Below, piece after piece: positions 20,993 through 32,983 of a DNA stretch of 64,000 nt. The DNA lies in the NCBI GenBank assembly GCA_023014335.1, contig JAECYW010000022.1, forward strand, positions 62,001 to 126,000, read 5' to 3'. Within the stretch, counting starts at the first letter, position 1, and the number at the start of each line of letters is the position of its first letter. Origin of the DNA: Galerina marginata (lineage: Eukaryota > Basidiomycota > Agaricomycetes > Agaricales > Galerinaceae). Both the position numbers and the translations under genes were made by a program. Under the pieces are notes generated by a model that was not told where the DNA came from, did not search any database, and saw only the letters and a program-made list of their open reading frames with translations.

Positions 20993-22925
20993 ATGACCCT
21001 CCTCTCATTGTTTTTGTTTTCTTGTGTGGCTGTTCGCCATGCATACAGCCTGGATGCCATAGGAAACGGCTTACTTGTCGAGACTCAGCAAGGTCTCGCC
21101 TCTGGTACATTTGCTTCACCAACGGTCCGACAATTCCTTGGAATTCCCTACGCTTCAGCTCAACGTTGGGAAGCACCTGTTAAACCTCCTAAACGAACAG
21201 CGGTCCTCAATGCTTCCAGCTTTAGCGACACCTGTGTCCAATCGCTTACGCCCGGAGCTTTGGAATTCCTTGTTCTAGCTGGAGGGCAAGGCATCAATAT
21301 CCCGGAATCAGAAAATTGCCTGACTGTCAACATCTGGGCCCCAAGCGTAACGAGGAAGCAGAATACCGCAGTCTTACTGTGGGTGTATGGAGGGTCTTTT
21401 CAATTTGGTTCCGTGAGTTGTCAGTCTCTCGTATAAGGTTACCTTCTTTTTACCTGGCATGGTGTAGAGCAACATTCCTAGCTATGATGGTCAGAACTTT
21501 GTCCGCGACAATGCGGATATCACCCTCGTAACCTTTAACTACCGTTTGAATATCTTCGGCCAACCAAACTCGCCGCAACTTGCCAGCAAGACAATTTCCC
21601 AGAATTTTGGCTTACTTGATTTAGATGCAGCAGTCCAATGGGTGCACGATAATATCGGTGCATTCGGAGGCGATCCTGATAGGATCTCTTTGTTCGGTCA
21701 AAGTGCAGGCAGTGTCGCTGTCGACGCCTACACTTTCGCACACCCACAAGATACCATCGTGAAAGGTCTGTTTCTTTTTCTTTGGTTCTTCCAATTGACC
21801 TTAACCCCTTTGTTATCAGGAGTCATCGAACAATCTGGAAAGTATGCCAAGATCTTTTTATTTTCCTGCATCGTTCTCAGAGCTTACACACGTCAGTCTT
21901 GCGTTGGTCGGTGGCCTTGGAAGCCCATCTTTGAATGGAACACCCTGGAATACAGTGGCAGAAAATGTCGGTTGTGGCAGTAGTAAGTTTCAGGCATTGA
22001 AGTATAACAGCTCAACGTCTAATCGCTGTCTAGCCCCAGATGCTGCTCAGTTTGCCTGTATGAAAGCTGTTCCTTTCAGAAAGTTGGAAAATGCAGTTAC
22101 GAATGGCAACGTCACATTCGGTCCCCTCGCCGATAGTAAGTCGTATCGTCATTCAATCGTCATTGTTGAGTACTCTTTTAACACCAATATCGATAGACAT
22201 CACAATCTTCTCCGATACATCTGTCCGAGCTGCGACTGGAAACTTCCTGAAAGTGCCTGTTCTAGGAGGCAGCACTCTGAATGAAGGGGACATATTCGTT
22301 GTTGCTGCTGAACTGGTTGCGACAGGAATCGCCCTTCCCTTTGTCACCGAGGTCCTAGCGGATATAGAGACACTGGTTTGTATGCCGACGGAATGCTTCA
22401 AGCTTTGACTAATTTGTTTGGCATTTATTAGGTTACCTTCACTTGCCCAGCAGGTGCCGCCGCCCAGGAGCGTCTCAATGCAAAAGTACCAACTTGGCGA
22501 TACCAATACCAAGGTCTGCCTGCTGTGTTCAACATTATACTTCTATTTTTTACAACCCACCCTTAGCTGTTTTCCCTGATATATCGTCACGGCCGGACCT
22601 CCGAGCGTACCATGCGTCAGAGATCCCCATAGTCTTCGGGACTTATAATACGAGCACCTTGGCTCCTCCAACGTCGAATGAGGTCGCCCTTTCCAAATAT
22701 GTACAGGCAGCCTGGGTGGCATTCGCCAGAAATCCTTCCCAAGGGTTACTAAACTTCGGCTGGCCTCTGTACAATCCAGCGACTGCAAGCCTTGCTCAGC
22801 TTGGAAACGCCGCAAATGCGACTGGTGTATCTTTTACGCAGGGTGCACTCGTCGATCTGACTTGTGGTGCAGCACCTCAGCTTGTCGCATTTTCAAACCA
22901 ATTACTAGGTTTTGTCGCACAATAA
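20993..22925 (+). CDS. Secreted type-B carboxylesterase/lipase
   Basis: Alpha/beta hydrolase that cleaves carboxylic esters, probably outside the cell. The ATG at 20993 (MTLLSLFLFSCVAVRHAYS) gives a signal peptide; an upstream in-frame extension is not needed. Motifs in order: VRQFLGIPYA near the N-terminus; ENCLTVNIWAP; oxyanion loop WVYGGSFQFGS; NFGLLDLDAAVQWVHDNI; nucleophile elbow SLFGQSAGS; and the His-bearing segment YHASEIPIVFGTY near the C-terminus. At least six short introns interrupt the gene. The end FVAQ with TAA at 22923-22925 gives a length near the usual 530-560 residues. A decayed tandem copy lies just downstream. The substrate is not predictable; cholinesterase-type and sterol-esterase relatives share these motifs. 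Confidence 0.9.
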
Positions 22926-23317
22926 TGGTGAGGGCTGGTCTGTAGACCGTAGACCCTTTCGCTCGCTCATGACATTATTAGTTTACCAGGTTATATGCGA
23001 GAGTTTATTCCCACTCCTTGTCTCTCTTGATGGAACGGACTGCATGTACACGACCCTCGTGATGCTACGGTCAATTATAGAATTCACGTTGAACATCGCT
23101 CTTCTTTGCGATCTACTTTACGCAGCCGCCCCTGGCCAGCTCCTTATTATTCACTCAGATAAGGTATTGAACTTCCAAAGTTGGATCCAAACCAGTGTTT
23201 TCCTATTTTTGTAGTATGTAAGTTGTTGTTCTTCATTGCGTTTCATGCTTGAGAGATGACTGATTTAGTCGTGCGACGAGAACCATTGAGATCCACAAGA
23301 CCAGTTTACGTTCAACT

Positions 23318-25300
23318 TTGGTTAATGCTGTCTGTCATCAGCTGCTTTCCCGGGTTAAGGTACGGGTCCCGAGATATAGGATTGAGGAACTTGTCAGATG
23401 GCGAGCTCCAGGTTTGCTAAAATATATCACCCTACATTGGCCACGGCTGGACAATGGCGAGCACCTCAACTTCCTCTTGGTCGGCAACGATATTCAAGGC
23501 GACCTCATTTGGGGATTTGCGCGCGCAGGAATTTCATGGTCAGAACAAAAATCCTGGAACTCGCAGGTGAGGATGGCATCGACATTATAGAACCTGAGGA
23601 CTGCTTCACTGTAAACATATGGTCTCCCGGCGTCCAAAGGAAGCGAAAGACGGCTGCATTGTTTCTCGATGTATTGACACGCAATCTAGAGCAGAATTTC
23701 TATAGAAACAATTATAATACCGTCGTTTGTCACAGGCGAAGTTCAAGCCAGAGTAGGTTCAATTACCATCCGAACATATTCGGTCAACCAAACTCACCGC
23801 AAGTCGTCGACAACACATCGCAGAACTTCGGTCTCCTGATCTAGATGGGACGGTCGAATGTATTCACATTGACAATTACAATGCGAACTGTGGGGGGATC
23901 CAACCGTCCTCCTCTGCGTACACACTCGCACATCCCACGACACAATTGTTAAAGGTGTGTTTCCTTTTTCCCCAGCCAGGCCATGAACATTGCCCCATAC
24001 ATCCTTCTAAATTAGGCGTCATTCAGCAACCTGGGAGGTAGCCAGAATGACTTTAGCCGTAGCACCAGCCCAGTTCACCTGCATGAAAGCAGTGCCGTTC
24101 AGAACATTGGAGATTGCAGTTATCAGCACCAACACTGCATCCGACCTCGTGGTCAACAGCGGGTCCAAATTGTCAGGATGACAGTGCTCTGGAATAAAGG
24201 CGCGTGGGTAGGCCGTTTAAGTCTCAGATTGAACTATACGATCCAAATACGACGATACTCGCACAGCTAGAAGATCATGCCAACCAGAGGTCCAGAGCAA
24301 CATTGTCTTTATCAAAGGGTCATTGATAGATTTTGCCAGCCGTCACAATGAAGTCCTGTTGAACATGTGAACATGAGGGGACAATCGATAAGTCTCTTGG
24401 GAGGTCGAAGCCGTGGGGTTAAACGTGGTCCAAATTGACGTGCAAACCAATGCTTCAAGTTCGAACGTTATTACGAGTGCAACCGGACGTATTCCATTCG
24501 GTGCACAGGTGCAAGGAATTTGCGACCATGAGTTTGTCTCTTGCTGATCGATGGAGAGAGCTCGCGCTAAGGAAAAGAAAACCTGTGCTTAGATTGAAGT
24601 TCGTGTTATTGAACATCGCATGCAATCTTCTGACCCCTCCTTCATTTGAATCACGGGCGAGCATCCGTTCTTCTGAGAGATGAATAAATGCGTACACCCA
24701 GCCTGATATTTCATAATCTACGACTCGACACGCGTCCAGATGAACAAGCGTGGAGGGTAGGTCTTGACGTGTTGCAATTTGTGGAGTGGATGTTTGGCAA
24801 CGCGAGGGTGAGGAGCTCGATCAATTATCCCAGTGCAGTATTTCGAGCAGGGGTACGGCTGGGCTATATCCATGTCCAAAACAATGAAGTTTGGAACCTC
24901 GTTGCAGCTGGTGTAGACCAACTAGAATCTGCCCTCGGTGCCTCTTCGAAAAAACGCATTCATAAGATGCAACCACAATATTACGATCCATAAGGTACTT
25001 ACTTCGATGATATCTTCGTGTCAAGAGTCGATTTGTCCAAGTTCCAAATGTCGCCAATTTCGATGATACCGCAGAGCCCGGAGGTTGACATCGTTAGGGG
25101 TAAGAACTGCTTGCGGCCGTTTTTACCATCCCAGTCACGCTTTTCTGACGCCGAGGCGTTGATAGGTCCTTCTCAGAGGCCCATTACCTTCGGATCGTAC
25201 AGCACCAGCAGCGTCTTCGCCACAACGTCCAAAGCGCCAGAGTGGCTTTTGCTACTACTAGGCGCGGGGCCTGCTTGATTTTGGAGAAGCAGTGTAACTC
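23318..25300 (+). pseudogene. Decayed tandem copy of the carboxylesterase
   Basis: Scattered blocks align in order with the intact esterase 2.3 kb upstream. QWRAPQLP matches RWEAPVKPP. EPEDCFTVNIWSPGVQRKRK (23590-23650) matches ESENCLTVNIWAPSVTRKQN. NIFGQPNSPQVVDNTSQNFG (23772-23830) matches NIFGQPNSPQLASKTISQNF. AYTLAHPTTQLLK matches AYTFAHPQDTIVK. FTCMKAVPFRTLEIAV matches FACMKAVPFRKLENAV. PITFGSYSTSSV (25180-25215) matches PIVFGTYNTSTL. Frames change repeatedly with stops between blocks. The nucleophile elbow GQSAG is absent, because the sequence passes straight from a CGG equivalent of GAFGG to the AYT block. It cannot encode an active enzyme. Confidence 0.85.
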
Positions 25301-25693
25301 CACAGGATGAGCTTCGTGCGGTCAGACCTTGCGAGTATCGAGTTCGCACGACAATATGATTGCGGCGTACGTCGATCCGAAGGTGTACATGCATGTTGAG
25401 GAAACTTTGGATGAATGGTTAGATGTTTTGGGCAGGAAGCCGAGGCGTAGGTGCACGAGAGGGCAATAACGGTGATCGGTGACGCGGTGACGGTATTGTT
25501 TTTCGTGGTTATCATAGATAATTCCGCCCTTTGTTTCATTCATTGTTCTGGATGGCCCGTTGAAATTGGGCGTGTAAGGCAATAGGCCATTGGCCCAACG
25601 GCTTTGTCCATCATGCCCCCTGAGCCACTCGATTTGCTTTAAATATCGCTGCGCCTTTTCTCGACCCAAAGCTTCGATTCAACGCGCATCGTC

Positions 25694-26801
25694 ATGAGCG
25701 AAGCATTGAACACTATGGCTACAGAATGCATTTTGGTGAGTTCGACTGAGCACCCGCGTTTTCCTTTACTAATCGAAAGGGGCAGGAACTTACCGACCCT
25801 CCAGCAACGAACTGTGAAAAGAACACGTCTGGGCAGTCGAAGGAAGAGGCCAAGGGCTTCGACATTCCTCTCGATGACGACTTCGCCGTAGCCCCAGTTC
25901 CCATAAGCAAAGCGTTAGCCGCGAGGCATGTCTTGGTGAGTTCGAATGAGTACCACGACTTTTCATTGCTAATTCAGAGGAACAGGAGCTTACCGATCCC
26001 CTCACAATGAACTTGCTTGCTTTGCAAGCAAAGGAAGAGCCTGAGGTCACTCCGACGCGTACCGACACTCCTCCAGCAGGTGATGAGGAGCACACATTGA
26101 CGGCGTTCGGCGATATCTCCCTGTCGACCATCGATTTCGTCCCGGGGCCACCATCAGCGTTGACGCCGATCCGAAGAATTAAACCTAGACCGCTGGAGCC
26201 GAAAATTGGAGACGTTGACAGAGTCTGTCGCATTTGACTTTCGACATTGATCTGAACACTGATTTGGCGTTGTTTCCAGCGTTCTATCCCTCTTGTCATA
26301 AGAAAAGTCCTGCCACCGGCGCCTTCGAAAGCCAGCGTCCGCAAGCCGGAGGCGTCGTTCGAGATGATGGTCCTTAATCTCAAAAAGTCGCGAGAAGAGG
26401 GCAGATCCAAGTCAGATGTGGCCTCCTCCGGGATCGCCGCGTCCAGGATAGAAGTTTATGCTCCGCAATCCAGGCGCCTCATCGACATGAAGAACTTCGG
26501 AACTGATGCGGCGAAAGCGAAAACTAACTCGCACGATGTCGTCGAAAATAGCGCGCATACCAAGGCGATAGATGCGAGGCGGTGTCCAACTGTGATAAAG
26601 GATGAAAATCATGATGGCGCATCCCCCGCTGTCGTCACTGCGAAACCGAAAAAGAACGCTTTGCGGGGAAATGCTAAGCTCCCGAAACGACCTCCTATAC
26701 CGCGATGGGACGATGATAACAACTCGGGCGTAACTGGGAGCGGAGCTCAGGCTGCAGGATACCATTTGGGTCTAACTTCATCCCCTTTCCAGGTCACTTG
26801 A
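25694..26801 (+). CDS. Unrecognised disordered protein with a duplicated exon-intron unit
   Basis: Four-exon model: 25694-25735, 25786-25935, 25986-26222, 26280-26801, giving 316 residues. Every junction is GT-AG and phase 0. Exon 2 opens ELTDPPATN and exon 3 opens ELTDPLTMN, each preceded by a 50-nt intron with nearly the same sequence. The second intron starts exactly 200 bp after the first, so this is an internal tandem duplication that copied an intron. The first half is acidic (IPLDDDF, TPTRTDTPPAGDEE) and the second half is basic and Lys-rich (TAKPKKNALRGNAKLPKRPP). No domain is recognised. Expression is unproven, but the consistent splice phases favour a gene. Confidence 0.6.
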
Positions 26802-27182
26802 GGTGCAGACTGTGAAGTAAAACCCCTTTCTCGTCGCGGTAGTTAGAAGAGAGATGACTCTGAGAAAATAATGTGAAATGTGACTCTTTGTGACTTGCCC
26901 ACCAAGGACTGAATCAGTGAAGCTTTTTGTCCTTTCTTTAGACAACGCCGAACACATGTTGTAATCGATTTTTATCTCTTGCTTTCAACTACATCTCTTT
27001 TACTGGAACAGCTTTATTTCTGTCCTGGTCCTCTGTGAAGGCCTCACCAAGTTGTTTTGCTTCCTCAGACTTGGTGGCCACTTCGTAAGCCTGCTGTTGT
27101 TTTATCCTGTTGACTTGCTTCTGACGGGCGGTCGCTTTTGACAAAATTTCAGATACGACTGAAGGATACCTCTACCTAATTC
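26802..27182. other. Intergenic region
   Basis: Promoter-sized gap between two unrecognised genes in the same orientation; nothing specific seen. Confidence 0.4.
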
Positions 27183-29198
27183 ATGAAGTTCCATCTCGAC
27201 AGATATGTTGAGGAGGAGGAAGATTGGGAGATCATTCCCGTCAAGTGGTGGTGGACTTCTTTCAAGGCTGTATCATGGTCATACAACTCGAAGCAGGGCC
27301 AAGGTCAAAGCAAACTGCCCCGGCGACAATACCAGGGGTCGCTCTTTGCGGGTATCATATCCAAGCGAGGCTCTGAACGGTCGCCCATGAGCCCTCCGCT
27401 GAGAGCATCGAGTAGAGAAGCAGGTGTTGGAGACGAGGAAGACTCATTGAATTTGGATCTAGTTGGAGTGAAAGGTGCCATGGAGGTCGTCATGGAGTAC
27501 GAGAAGGACGTTGGCTTTTATTTCACCATCTTTCCGGATCTTGGATTATATTCGGACTCAAAGGTCGACCTGAGTGTTGACATTGACGAAAATGACCTCC
27601 AGGCTGGAAGGGAAAGGTGGAATAATCTCTCCGAAGAGTTGATGAATGGCCCCGCTTTTGAAAATACAACAGACAGCGATGAATCTATGGAAAGTTCTTT
27701 CATAGGTTCTATTTCGTCTTATGGTGACCTCAGCCATTCTACCTCATCTCTGTCAAGCATTGACATGACCCGTTCCGAAGGTTCCATCGATTCTATTCCT
27801 ATGCCATCCACACCGAAGGCGAAATCATCCTTCAATGATGTTATGGTCAAAGATGTCTCACCAGCTGGAAGCCTCGATGAGAGCAGCGGTCCCTCACTTC
27901 ATCTTTCACCGAGCAGGTCTCTGAACGCTTCGGCTTCTTCATTCGTGCCCACTTTTTGTTCCCAACTAAACGAAGAACCAGTTCATTTCCCTTCATTAGC
28001 CGATGATCCAAAGTCACGTCCAGATGTCCACTCACCCCCCGCTTCATTTGCCAACTTCACTTTCCCAACTTTGAACCCCACACCTCTTGCTCCTGCTGTC
28101 AAGATCAAGAAGGACGACCAGGGCTTCTTTACCGAAATCCAGGTCGACAATTCTGGGGACCTTTTGCCCCCATTCCTTCAGGAACCCCCTCAGCGCAACC
28201 GCACTCGCAAATCCAGGACTCGTGAAATCGTGGATCGTATCCGTTCTCAACTTGCTCCAGAAGATGGTGGTACTGGCCACCCTATGCACTTGAATCCGAT
28301 TTCCCCTAAATACGCAAGCCATAGCCCCAGTCCCATATGCGATGAGTCAAACTTCATTACACCTCGGCTTAGTGTATCTGAGGACGGAGGTGACCGACTT
28401 TCAAGGCTGTCGAGCCCTTCTTGTGACGATGACGACGGGTGGATCGACGTCGTTCAGCCAGCTGCCTCCTCCCCCAACCAGAAGTCAACAAGGGCCCGTG
28501 AATTGTTCCGGGCACTGACCAGGCGTCGGACGGACTCCTCTTCTTCTGGAGACCTCAGAGAAGCCATAGCCTCAGAAACGAGCTCAGGACTATCAAGGAA
28601 CGTATCCTCGTCACCGTCATCGTCACCATCCCCTCAGACGCCTCCCGCTCTGGTGGCAAACGACGGCTGGGTCGAAAGCAGCACCGTCTCACCACCAGAG
28701 CCCCAAAAGAAGCCAAAGGCATCCCAACCCCACACCCACAACAGAAAGAAATCCTCTGTCCAGCACCAGCATCACCAACACCACGGCTCCCGCACGTCCA
28801 TCTCGTCCTCATCCTCATCCTCGCATCTCCAGCAACCGTTCAGCGCATCCTCGCCATGTTATCCACAGCTCTCGCCCACCGCGATGTCACCGCACCACCC
28901 ACAGCACATGGTCCCACCCCCAGCCGCGTTTCCTTATTTCTTCCCTGCTTATCCGGCGATTGCGATGCCGTCTCCGTACGCTGCAGCGTTCATGCAGGTT
29001 CCCACCTACCCTATGGGGATGCCCATGCACACAGCGCACGTAGCCCCTGCGGTTGGTACCATGCCCGTGGCGCCGTTCATGGCACCACCGCTGATGCCTG
29101 GCCGCACGGCGTCGATGAAGCCCGCCGCGCCGCTCACGTCGACGCCCACAAACATGAACATGCCCGCATACAGGGCGAAGCACTCTCCGCTATGGTGA
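27183..29198 (+). CDS. Large Ser/Pro-rich disordered protein, unknown function
   Basis: Single uninterrupted ORF of 671 residues, unusual in a window where most genes are heavily split. The N-terminus is acidic then aromatic (EEEEDWEIIPVKWWWTSFKA). Long Ser-rich regions follow, then two similar blocks: TREIVDRIRSQLAPED (about 340) and ARELFRALTRRRTDSSSSGD (about 440). Two DGW motifs occur (DDDDGWIDVVQ and NDGWVESS). A His-rich run with poly-Ser (about 530-550) comes next. The C-terminal 120 residues are Pro/Met/Ala-rich (YPMGMPMHTAHVAPAVGTMP). I see no folded domain or transmembrane segment. It could be a nuclear or signalling scaffold, but that is a guess. Confidence 0.75.
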   Translation: MKFHLDRYVEEEEDWEIIPVKWWWTSFKAVSWSYNSKQGQGQSKLPRRQYQGSLFAGIISKRGSERSPMSPPLRASSREAGVGDEEDSLNLDLVGVKGAMEVVMEYEKDVGFYFTIFPDLGLYSDSKVDLSVDIDENDLQAGRERWNNLSEELMNGPAFENTTDSDESMESSFIGSISSYGDLSHSTSSLSSIDMTRSEGSIDSIPMPSTPKAKSSFNDVMVKDVSPAGSLDESSGPSLHLSPSRSLNASASSFVPTFCSQLNEEPVHFPSLADDPKSRPDVHSPPASFANFTFPTLNPTPLAPAVKIKKDDQGFFTEIQVDNSGDLLPPFLQEPPQRNRTRKSRTREIVDRIRSQLAPEDGGTGHPMHLNPISPKYASHSPSPICDESNFITPRLSVSEDGGDRLSRLSSPSCDDDDGWIDVVQPAASSPNQKSTRARELFRALTRRRTDSSSSGDLREAIASETSSGLSRNVSSSPSSSPSPQTPPALVANDGWVESSTVSPPEPQKKPKASQPHTHNRKKSSVQHQHHQHHGSRTSISSSSSSSHLQQPFSASSPCYPQLSPTAMSPHHPQHMVPPPAAFPYFFPAYPAIAMPSPYAAAFMQVPTYPMGMPMHTAHVAPAVGTMPVAPFMAPPLMPGRTASMKPAAPLTSTPTNMNMPAYRAKHSPLW

Positions 29199-29663
29199 AA
29201 CCCAATCTGCATTATTATCTCAAGCTCTTCGCTTTCTCTCTTCATCTGTATGTACTTCTCTTAACACTAACCACGTCTGTATCCTTGTTCAGCGTCCATT
29301 TCTCATCGTTTCTTGGGCCTTTTGTGGACCTTCTCCTCTGCATTAAGTAGTTTGTGAATATATATAGTGAAACATCCCATGGCTCAGTACATACATTGTG
29401 GATTCTTAGGTAGCGCTCCTCCCTCTTCTACTTCTTTGTTCTTGCCGCATGGTCGTCATCATCATCAATCATCCGCGCCACGATTGTTTATTTTACCGTG
29501 GCTCGCAATTTCTATGTATAAAGTTGTCTTTTTGTCTTTCTTGTTGCTATATAGTATTACTCAAAATGTGATGAAACAAAACATAGAATGTGCCCCACTC
29601 AAGAATTTCCGGTACCATTCTGGATAAATTAATTGTGTACATGTCTTTCGACCAGGAGGCAAT
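29199..29663. other. 3' flank shared by convergent genes
   Basis: Short convergent intergenic region between the Ser/Pro-rich protein gene and glucosidase II. It is T-rich and should hold both polyadenylation regions; no discrete signal is assigned. Confidence 0.4.
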
Positions 29664-32600
29664 CTATTGGACGATGATAGTCCAATCCTTCCTGATCAAC
29701 ACTTTCGGATCTTTAATAACTAAGACGCTAGCATTACCTCCCTTCTTCTCGCTGGAGGCTACGCCAGGGGTGAATTCCCAGACAAGCTCGTTTCCACCCT
29801 CAACTTTCACGCTCGTCGGCTTACTGCTCAAACCGAGAATAACCACCTTCTCGACTCTCACATCCTCGACGCTTTTCACAAAGTCGTTCGCAGGGTTATA
29901 GGATGCAAGGGCGACGCCATCGACAGCCTCGTCCGGCTTGGCAGCAGCGAGGTCCGTGCTAGAAATTTTCAAGCCCTTCTTCCCAGCCTTGTCGGCAGTA
30001 AATTCGCGCCAGATAAAGTCTCCTTGGGTGTGTTTGTAAGAGACCCCATCGTCGAGGTAGAGCTCTCCACGTGCCGTGCCGACTTTGCTGAGGGCCACTT
30101 TGAGAGTGAAGGGATCGCGCTTCATGAGCGAAGATGACCGCCTTGGGCGTTCGCGGGTGGCGAGAATGGAACCGCCCCTCAGGAAAAGAGGGAACTGGTG
30201 GAGAGCAGAAGGTACAGTAACTTCCTTTCCTTTGGCTGAGCCTCGATAGACGGCGTTGGAGAGATAATCGTAGTAAACCTGAACCATTTTGGTCAGCCGT
30301 TCTTTCAATATGACAATCAGCCAGTAGCATACCTGGTCCTCGGCAAGATACACTTTAGATTCTGTGACATCCTTCGCGGTGACTGGCTTGACGAGCAGCC
30401 CAGATGATCCAATGTAATACTGGTCATCCATGGTAAATCCAGTCTTGTCCTTAGGGAACATAATAAATTGTGGCCTGCCATGAATCCATGGGGTCAGGAA
30501 AATACTAATTTGTGGAGAAAAGAAAATCACCTCAAGATGGGCATGCCAGTAACTGACGTTTCCCGGAATGCCGTGTACCACACTGGAAGTAGCGTATAAC
30601 GCAGACGAAGAATGTCCTTAACGATGGTCTTGTAAGGCTCGTCCAACAAGAACGGCTCGCGGCGCTTCGTATCGATATGCGCATGCGCTCGGAAGAACGG
30701 CGCAAAGGCGCCAACTTGGTACCAACGCACCAGCATCTCAGGTTCTGGGTTACCAAAGAATCCACCAACATCGGCTGTACATCGCAAGACCATCAGAAGG
30801 TTGGACAGAAGAAAGAAGAGGCGGGTACATACAGCCAGCGAAGCTCAAGCCTCCAAGACCATTCGCCAGCACCATCTTCACTCCGACGGCCATGTGGTCC
30901 CAAGTGCCGAGATTATCTCCCGTCCACATTGCGCCAAAACGCTGCGAGCCTGCGAAGAAGGCGCGGGTGAGGACGAAAGGCCTTTCAGGAGGGTCGGTTC
31001 GTGCAGCAACGGCCTGGTAGGTCAGGTTTGACTGAAGGGAGAATGCTTTATTATTTCAGGTGAAGACCTAAATTGGAAAGAACGTACGAAGAGCATTCCG
31101 TTGATATTATGGACATCACGATGTTCCCAACCGCCATAATGGATATTGTCCTTTGGCATTGTAATTTCAGGTCCATTGAAAACCGAAGGCTAATTCCCAT
31201 TTAATTAGATAGCTGCCACTGTATAATAGAAAAGAAAATACCTCATTCATATCATTCCAAATATGAACATCAGTAGTACTCTTGGTCCATGTCCACTTGT
31301 CTTTGATCTCCTTGGGTGTGAAGATGGTTTTCCACCAATCCCAGGATGCAGGGTTGAAGAAATCGGTCCAGGAGCTACTGCCGGGCCAGCACCATCCTTC
31401 GTACTCTCCTTCACCCGATTTAGGTTTTACAAGAATGCCGAGTTCTGAGGCTTGCTTGAAGGCGGGGTAATTGTCCTCTCGCTTCAAATGGGGGTCAACA
31501 ATAACAACCATCTGCACGGAAATACATTAGTCCTGAGTGTCGGGGACCATTGAAGTATACTGACCTTTCGTCCTGTGGCAGCCACGTCGTTTGTCATTTC
31601 AACAGGATCAGGGAAAGTCTTCTCTTTCCACATGAAGTATTTATGATCTTCAGAGTACTCGATATCAAGCCAGAAGACATCCACTGGCATGTCATCTTGA
31701 TCGAACCTCTTTTGGACCGTTCGAACGTCGTCTGAGCTCACGTAATTCCAACGGCACTGGTGGTATCCTAAACTCCACTGAGCAGGCATCACTGGTGTGC
31801 CCGTAAGCTTGGCATATTGCCTAAAAACGTCTTCGGCAGTTGGACCTGGAAGAAGGAATGTGTCGAGGATACCGGATTCAGAGATCCAGTGGGTTTCGGT
31901 GGATTTGTCGGAAGAGTGGGACACGTCGATCCATGTTTCGGAACCGACTACGTGGAAGACGGCGACTGTGGATTCGGCTGAGTGGGCGTGCATCAGGGGG
32001 ATGGAACCATAGAGAGATACGGGGGAGGATGCAAGATATTCGAAGACATCGGCATTGTAGAGTCGGTATGGGTCTGTGAAGGTAGGGTCCTCTCCGGCAG
32101 TGGAGGGTAGAGCGAGACGGGTAGCATGTTGTGGTATGCCATAAACTGTTCCGTGGTTAGGGAAGTTGATGTCAAGAGATAGAGACTCTGGGCCTATGAG
32201 TACTTTTAGTTAGTATCATAGATAATCGTTTAATGGGCTTCTCATACCTTTTGGCTTTGAATCCGTCCACGACGAGAAAGTCTCTTCCCAAAGGTCGTCT
32301 TCTTCTTCACCCTCAAACCAAGCAAGAGGGTTCTCGACCTTGAGCACGGTCTGGCTTTGGCCTTCGTTCTCAGCGCCTTCTCCTTCTACAGCTGCTGGTT
32401 CCTCTGTGGTGGTTGGAGCCTCGATTTTGGTGCGGAAATGTTCCATGTGCAGAAGACCCTGGCCGTTGATAACAATTTGTTCCTTCCCTTTGCGGAGTAG
32501 AGTAATGCGCAAGGGTTGATGTTCAACAACGACTTCAATATCCTTTTTCTCCCCGTAGACGGCTCGTGTGTCTTTCTTTCCAGCTGTCCACTTGATGTCT

Positions 32601-32983
32601 GTGCTGACGACTGGTTCCTTGATCAACGCCCAAGCCGCAGCCTCGTCATACCGTTTCCGAATACCTCCTACTTCGTCCATCCGTACTCTGGCAACACCGT
32701 CATCCTGTATGCGCACCTCCAACCCGAAATTGATATCAGGGTAGAGAGAAGACTTCACAGCGGCCGTCAATACGGCCTGGTTGGCTGAGATATTGACAGA
32801 GGTTGGGTCCACTGAGTAAGGCGAGACCCAAGATGCTTTGGCTTCTTTTGCACGCGCTGAGAGAGCACGACCACGTCTACAGAATCCCGACTGAGAACAT
32901 ATTTTAAAGTCGTGCGCTTTGAACGCCAGGGATTCGTTGATAAGGAGGAGAGCGATAACTCCAGAGAGAGACCAGGACCGCAT
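29664..32983 (-). CDS. Glucosidase II alpha subunit (GH31, ER)
   Basis: Removes the two inner alpha-1,3-glucoses from N-glycans in the endoplasmic reticulum, feeding the calnexin folding cycle; it works with a beta subunit not in this window. The ATG at 32983 opens a signal peptide ([20 protein letters not shown]). The mature start [15 protein letters not shown] is typical of the alpha subunit. In order: [18 protein letters not shown] (N-terminal sandwich); [36 protein letters not shown] with the catalytic nucleophile Asp (about 31253); [11 protein letters not shown] with the acid/base Asp (about 30910); [20 protein letters not shown]; and [14 protein letters not shown]. The C-terminal beta domain ends [12 protein letters not shown]. 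Several short introns interrupt it. Family length (about 900-970 residues) fits. Confidence 0.95.
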
